The notes under the pieces are model-generated. The model worked only from the letters and a program-made list of their open reading frames with translations, searched no databases and was not told the DNA's origin. From Bostrychus sinensis (Eukaryota; Chordata; Actinopteri; Gobiiformes; Eleotridae), in contig CM036239.1 of assembly GCA_020698575.1 (NCBI GenBank), positions 51,053,763-51,117,762 on the forward strand: a DNA stretch of 64,000 nucleotides. Direction: 5' to 3'. Position numbers and translations under genes: made by a program. This document shows, piece after piece, positions 59,713 through 64,000 of this stretch (its first letter is position 1; each line of letters begins with the position of its first letter).

Positions 59713-61470
59713 GAGTATTCTCAGGTACATTGACTCCACTTGTTTATAAACAGAGCCCATTTGGTCTTTGAATACTTGAGTTGCACAGACTCCCTCATGA
59801 CCTCATGAACAAAATATATTCTCAGCCACACTCCCACCGCTCTGTTACATTGATCCTAACACACCAAGACCAATTTACTGGTGTTCAGTGTTTTTATTCC
59901 CATGCATTTTGCAAGGTAGAACAACAGAATTTCATTGAAAATGTATAAAATAAAGCTCTGCTGCCCCGGGTGGTTTAGGGGGTCAATTTGACCAAAAACA
60001 CAATTTCCCTTTATTTTGAAGGTAAAGGCTTAGATTTATTAGGTTTCCATGAAAAAAAGTATTATGTCAGGATTTCAGTATGTCAAAAATCTGTCGTTAT
60101 TAATTATTGACTTAGTCAAGGCTCTAATAACTTTACCCCAAGTGATCCACTCTGCAACTAATTTTTGGATAAAATGGCAGATTTTGTGTTTTTGTCATCT
60201 AAAATAACAGGATTTTTGATGACAAAATGATCATAAAACATATAAATTATTGATAAACGAAAATAAACTTCATATCTATGTTTAGGGCTTAAGTAGTAGA
60301 AAAGATTTCATGCGGGAAAAAAAATGTATAGTTGACATTTTTATAGCTATTTTATGAGAGGTCCCAAACGGGTCCCAAGTTAAAGAGTGAATGTAAATTT
60401 TTAAAGTACCCAGAGGGTTAAATTGGTTTGAAAAGAGCGGGTTATTTTCTGACCTAATGTCTGAAACAGATCTTTAAGCTCCAGTGTTGGTCTTTATTTA
60501 TTAATTAGATCCCCTTTTAATTGGTAGTCCAGTCTTGAGAAATGTTTAAGGTTAGATATATCGCCCATGTTTGGCTTTCATTTGGAGCAAAATTTTAGAA
60601 TGAACGGACTGCAACTGTGCACTTGATTTTGGAATTGCAGCGAGCTATGTTTCTGCGTAGAAGAACCTATGTGCTCTCCTACTCCCCTTACAGTCTGCCT
60701 TACCTCGTGCTTTTTTATCTGCGGTTTCATGCAATCAGCAAAACTAAACAAATATTAAATACAGTAGCCTGACTATGGAAAATTAGAGTGCATATTAAAA
60801 GTGTCTGAAAACATTATATTGGCGACGTGAAGAGAGACAGAAACAGGCCTCAGCCCAGTTAGTGAGGAATCTGAGTCTCGGCTGCTCGCTGCTGCACTTT
60901 GCGTCATGCCCATGTATTTGAACAGGAAATATGCAAATTCAGCATTTTTGACTATGAAATCATGGACATTATTGGATTCAAAAAGAAAATCAATATAAAG
61001 CATAGACCAGAGAAATAAAATTGAAAAGAATTTTATTTAATTATTTGTTTATTTTTTTTACTCTTCATGATGCCTCCCCTGACAGCACGTCTCTCTCTCT
61101 GGTTGTCTGTCCAACTGTCTCCAGGTCATAGCCAGCGTCCTGAGGAACCTGTCATGGAGAGCGGACGTGAACTCTAAGAAGACTCTCCGCGAGGTGGGCA
61201 GTGTCCGAGCGCTAATGGGCTGCGCTCTGCAGGTTCAAAAGGTAACGCCTCATTTAACAGATATTACTCTGGACTTCTCCTCCTCTAGCCTGGTCTGCCA
61301 GACAAACTCTTTTCCTCTTCTATACAAAGAAGTTAGTCTTGTATCCCTTCGGTAACATTTTGTTTCTGTGGAGGAACTATGATTGGCCAAGTAACCAATC
61401 AGAGAAACTAAAGGGGATGGGGGTGTAGGCAGAGCACCGCTGACCCAAACAAACATGGATCCTTGCCTGC

Positions 61471-61508
<38 letters not shown>

Positions 61509-64000
61509 ATAAAACCCCAGAATCCTGTGTATTATGAGCAGCTCTGTCCTTATTTGTGAACGGGACAGCATAAGCCAGTTGTACAAAAACTTATGGAAAA
61601 AGTGGAGTTGCTTGAAAATGGTCATTACATGGGACATCAGCGGGACTTTATTATTGTTAAAATGGAAACTGGGCGAAGACAAAATCCCACAGAGGACTGA
61701 ACAACAACGAGGACTTCAGCAGAACCAACAGGTTACAAAGGAAAGCGCTAAATGTTGTTAATCAGCCCAGAGAAGTTATTAAATTAGCTCGGTAGCCAGC
61801 GCTACCTTAGTTTGCTCTTCTGCTTTCATAAGCCGAGCTGGGGAATAGGAATGGTATTTATATAGTGCTTTACCTATGACACAAGTCACCCAAAGCGCTT
61901 TACACAGAAGGGAAGGGGTATTTCATTCACTCCATAGTCGGTGGTGCTAAGCTACGTTTTGTAGCCACAGTTTCCCCCTGGGGTAGGCTGACAGAAGCGC
62001 GGCTGCATACATCTGCACCAACGGACCCTCCAATCACCACCAACCACTCACTCACACTGGCTTCCTGGTATTTCCCCAGTGGTCTTCCATCCAGGTACTG
62101 ACCAGGCCCTACTTTGCTTAGCTTCCGAGGTCTGACGGGCTCGGGCATCGACAAGGCAGTATGCAGATAAACGTCTGTGATAGGACAGAGACAAATCAAA
62201 CCGGAGAAACGCTTTGCTCCGACAGAGTAACCAGACTGTCCTGCTTGTGAAAAGCAAGTAGGAAAGGCTGACTCATCAGGCTACTCCTCCTCTGGTCTGT
62301 TCCCTCTCCGCCTCTGCTCCATCTAACTATGCGTCCTCGTCTCTCACACCAGCAAACTTCATGTACTCTTCCTTTCTCTTTCTCTTCTAACCCATTCTCT
62401 CTCTTGGTGTTGCCTTCAGGAGTCCACGCTGAAGTCCGTCTTGTCGGCGCTCTGGAACCTCTCGGCCCACTGCACGGAGAACAAAGCAGACATCTGTTGC
62501 GTGGATGGAGCGCTGGCATTTCTGGTGGGGACTCTAACGCACCACAGTCACAGTAACACTCTGGCCATCATTGAGAGCGGAGGAGGGATCTTGAGGAACG
62601 TGTCCAGCCTGATTGCCACCAACCAGGCCCACAGGTAAGAAAGAAACTGTTCTAATACACACAGGCAACAGCTGTACTGATACTGGGTGTACTCAGAGCT
62701 GGGAAGTAATGCCACACTAGATACTTAAGTACATTTATGGAAGAAAAGACATATCCTCAACATAAAAGCAGTAGTGTTACTCCATAGTAAATCTCCTTTT
62801 TTCTGTGTTCGCCCTCGCAGGCAGATTCTCCGTGAGCGCGGCTGTTTGCCCACCCTGCTGCAGCACCTGAAATCCCACAGCCTGACCATCGTATCCAACG
62901 CCTGTGGAACTCTGTGGAACCTGTCAGCGCGCGACCCCACGGACCAGGAGACGCTGTGGGAGCTGGGCGCAGTGGGCATGCTGAGAAACCTCATCCACTC
63001 ACGGCACAAGATGATCGCCATGGGCAGTGCTGCCGCCCTCAGGAACCTCATGGCTAATCGTCCGGCACGCTACAAGGACACCAGCGTGGTGTCTCCAGGA
63101 GGCGGCGCTCCGTCTCTGCACGCTCGCAAACAGAAGGCGCTGTTTGAGGAGCTGGATGCGCAGCAGCTATCAGAAACGTTTGATAACATTGATAACCTGA
63201 GTCCAAAGACGTCGCATCGCAAAGGCAGAGGCTGTGGCGGTGGAGGAGCAAACGGGAGTGCAAACACGCGATCTTACGCCAACACACCGGTGCTGTCCAG
63301 CCCCAAACGCAGCGAGGAGCTAACATCGAGCTATGGCAGAGTGTTCCCTCCAAACGTCCGAGCATCCAGCGACAGTTTAAACAGCGTCACCAGCGCAGAC
63401 GGTTATGGAAACAGAGGCAAAACCAAACCATCCTCCGCCAACGCTGCCGATAACTTCTACTCCTCCGACGAAAATGCCGGCATCACAAACAAGTGCTGTA
63501 TCTACAGGAAGTACCCGGCTGATTTAGCACACAAAATACGCAGCGCTAACCACATGGCGGACGATGATGGCGCGGAAATGGACACGCCCATAAACTACAG
63601 CCTCAAATATTCGGACGAACAGCTGAACTCGGGGCGCCAGAGTCCTAACCATCACGCTAACGAAGAGGGCGAACCAGAACAGGACGAAACACGGCTAAAA
63701 ACGTCCAGTCGAGGTTATGTTGTAGGAGCATCGTCCACTTACGATCAACAGACAGAGCAGCCGATCGATTATAGTTTAAAATACAACTCAGAAACTTCAC
63801 GTAAAGACGACTATGGTCTAAAATATGGTGCTGAGCCGCCGCGGAAAGACGAGTTTAGCCTCAAGTACAGTTCGGATAGTTCTGGTTTGAAATATAACAC
63901 TCCACAAAAAGAGTCAAATTCTACTGGCACTGCCTCTAAGCTCCGCCCCCTTCAGGCGCCTTCGGCCAATCGCGCAGCTCCCAAGAGTAACCAGGAGTCG
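47696..64000 (+). CDS. apc: Adenomatous polyposis coli protein (APC), 3' partial
   Basis: Scaffold of the beta-catenin destruction complex; also binds microtubule regulators. Exons: 47696-47824, 49692-49776, 50012-50201, 50286-50394, 50572-50685, 51268-51330, 52420-52467, 52566-52646, 52895-53072, 55550-55729, 56302-56397, 56480-56619, 56701-56778, 61125-61241, 62420-62634, 62821-64000 (open). Phases agree; 1001 codons visible. Seen: N-terminal dimerising coiled coil (MASYDQLLRQVEVLKMENS), second coiled coil (~125-230; KEKDWYYAQLQNLTKR), armadillo repeats (~275-700; CGTLWNLSAR, GSAAALRNLMANRP), then 15-mer beta-catenin-binding motifs (INYSLKYSDEQLNSG at ~865, IDYSLKY at ~923). APC rather than APC2 because of GTHDKDDMSRTLLAMSSSQD, LPLTENF and the 15-mers. 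Exons 7-8 are shorter than in mammals, and exon 3 carries a Ser/Pro-rich insert (SSSSSSASSSG) before FPRRG. The 20-mer and SAMP repeats lie beyond the window. Confidence 0.96.
48830..48862 (+). CDS. apc: Candidate alternative apc start exon (11 codons)
   Basis: ATG followed by 11 open codons (MSLLERCRLIV) and a strong donor gtg/gtaaggc at 48862/48863. Phase 0 fits apc exon 2 (EVLKQLQG). Human APC has an alternative first exon that likewise bypasses the first coiled-coil exon and joins exon 2. There is no transcript evidence here. Confidence 0.35.
48895..48995. repeat. 12-bp minisatellite (ctcaggtttaa)
   Basis: Nine copies of aactcaggttta, starting about 30 bp after the candidate donor at 48863. 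Confidence 0.9.
50690..51160. repeat. Minisatellite (cagctaacacctgtctgaatacacctgtac), 31-32 bp
   Basis: Fourteen-odd units. The exon-5 junction cacag/gtaaacaacacacctgtctg resembles the unit (acagctaacacctgtctg), so the array appears to derive from the splice junction. Confidence 0.93.
51331..52405. repeat. Minisatellite (gctggtgtaaactcacctg) filling apc intron 6
   Basis: About 55 units of 17-20 bp from the exon-6 donor (51331) almost to the exon-7 acceptor (52419), with sub-blocks of aagctcgcctggtgt, gaactcagctggtgt and gaaatcagctggtgt. Long LHQLSLHQASL-type frames are artefacts. Confidence 0.95.
53073..53462 (+). repeat. apc: Partial duplications of apc exon 9 with its donor
   Basis: 53125-53199 repeats the last ~75 bases of exon 9 with few changes and a donor-like ctgctggg/tcagg. 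Shorter copies (acaaggactctctgctgctgg/gtaagg) follow at about 53284, 53366 and 53442, separated by ataaccagaca units. More decayed copies continue at 54200-54330. Confidence 0.93.
53466..54146. mobile_element. MITE with 21-bp inverted ends and TAA duplication (PIF/Harbinger-like)
   Basis: 681 bp. tgcctggttcacacggcaag and cttgccgtgtgaaccaggca are perfect inverses. taa flanks it on both sides (53463-53465 and 54147-54149). It interrupts one decoy copy of the exon-9 donor (ctgctggg/taagg), proving the duplication came first. Confidence 0.88.
54400..55549 (+). repeat. apc: Tandem copies of the apc exon-10 acceptor and exon start
   Basis: Units of about 60-75 bp reading tgtctctgaag/ggaa(t/c)tcc(t/c)gtgggtctaaag, then gtgttttagtctgttttaaccc. 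They repeat at 54433-54576 and, after the MITE, at 55301-55549. The last unit is the true 3' splice site (55549/55550, ggaattctcgtgggtctaaag). Each decoy carries about 20 exon bases, then turns into intron at gtctaaag/gtgttt, which itself looks like a donor. Confidence 0.93.
54577..55300. mobile_element. Second MITE with TAA duplication (PIF/Harbinger-like)
   Basis: 724 bp. aggcctccatacaccaaggc and gccttggtgtatcgaggcct are inverse with one mismatch; taa on both sides (54574-54576, 55301-55303). A different family from the preceding one. It sits inside the exon-10 acceptor array. Confidence 0.88.
55737..56280. repeat. 12-bp minisatellite (cctggtctaacc) in apc intron 10
   Basis: About 45 copies of (c/t)cctgg(t/c)ctaa, starting 7 bp after the exon-10 donor and running to 20 bp before the exon-11 acceptor; it fills essentially the whole intron. 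Confidence 0.95.
56779..58290. other. apc intron 13, left part: no gene seen
   Basis: AT-rich intron with a (ctcctgctgtccccctgctgt)n patch at 57280-57370, a short (aga)n at 57680, and a hAT-like terminus 'taatgcgttaacgcaat...gtgcccagcccta' at about 57770-57842, similar to sequence near 43.05 kb. Confidence 0.7.
58296..59772. mobile_element. Large foldback (palindromic) element in apc intron 13
   Basis: Left arm 58296-58737 and right arm about 59107-59772 are inverted copies: gtttataaacaagtgg, gagaatactcttctgtgtg, ccttggtacagcaggtttctg, cttcctcagaagtgtcacctg and agaaaagtgtc(t/c)cagg each have their complement in reverse order. The right arm is interrupted by a SINE (59271-59510). The 370-bp spacer has no clear gene. 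Confidence 0.85.
59271..59510 (-). mobile_element. tRNA-derived SINE inserted in the foldback's right arm
   Basis: On the minus strand: tRNA-like head gggcggctgtagctcagttg, gtagagctgcttgtcc, then tgtccttgggcaagacactt and a tail agcgctatataaatgtgacc. Absent from the left arm, so it arrived after the inverted duplication. Confidence 0.8.
59773..61124. other. apc intron 13, right part: no gene seen
   Basis: AT-rich, without recognisable elements apart from a short (ca)n at 59682-59708 just before it. No convincing exon between 59773 and the acceptor at 61124. Confidence 0.65.
61471..61503. repeat. Poly(T) tract in apc intron 14
   Basis: Run of 33 T. The surrounding 61260-61830 has 'gcctggtctgccagacaaac' and reads as non-coding; the flanking attggccaagtaaccaatc is a short palindrome. 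Confidence 0.9.
61848..62178 (-). mobile_element. 5S-rRNA-derived SINE (SINE3-like)
   Basis: The minus strand from about 62175 to 62060 follows 5S rRNA: tgccgtgtcgatgcccgag-like start, gtcagacctcggaagctaag, agggcctggtcagtacctgg, atggaagaccactgggg, aataccaggaagcc. The tail ends in aaagcactatataaatacc. This is a 5S head on a LINE-mobilised body, as in fish SINE3; it is not a functional 5S gene (internal changes, no terminator in place). Lies in apc intron 14. Confidence 0.85.

Noticed and set aside
62060..62175. Functional 5S rRNA gene
   Set aside because: The 5S-like part is diverged and fused to a SINE body ending in the usual LINE-type tail.

Overview
The window is nuclear DNA of a teleost fish. 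It has intron-rich vertebrate genes with GT-AG junctions, fish-type non-LTR retrotransposons, tRNA- and 5S-rRNA-derived SINEs, many hAT-type and other TIR elements, and very abundant intronic minisatellites. No sequence search was possible; genes were identified by translating exons by eye, checking splice phase from exon to exon, and comparing with vertebrate protein families from memory.

Layout. (1) 817-9833, + strand: a canonical poly(A) polymerase gene, all exons except the first. (2) 11530-12472, + strand: the last two exons of an SLC31A1 (CTR1) copper-transporter-like gene with an in-frame stop, probably a pseudogene. (3) 12.9-17.8 kb: a transposon graveyard, including a LINE with a 5' inversion and an L2-like LINE inserted in reverse into a copy of its own family. 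(4) 18574-29221, - strand: a complete FSD1L/FSD1-type gene (coiled coil, COS-like, FN3, SPRY; 482 codons in 13 exons). (5) 29222-29646: a short CpG-rich divergent promoter. (6) 29647-33783, + strand: mocs2, bicistronic, with MOCS2A (88 aa) followed 2 nt later by MOCS2B (169 aa). (7) About 34.2 kb to the window end, + strand: apc. It has a probable non-coding first exon at 34.2 kb, a roughly 13 kb first intron packed with hAT-type elements, the start codon at 47696, and 16 coding exons open to the window edge (1001 codons visible, through the armadillo repeats into the beta-catenin-binding 15-mer region).

The genes do not form a pathway. They act in mRNA polyadenylation, copper uptake, microtubule/centrosome-associated scaffolding, molybdenum cofactor synthesis, and Wnt/beta-catenin control. 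fsd1l and mocs2 are head to head and likely share a promoter.

The most unusual feature is architectural. At about fourteen exon-intron junctions in four genes, an intronic tandem array begins at or very near the splice site. In several of these the repeat unit contains the splice site plus exon nucleotides, and at one place a start codon, so the introns hold series of decoy acceptors, donors or ATGs. This is the candidate undescribed phenomenon here.
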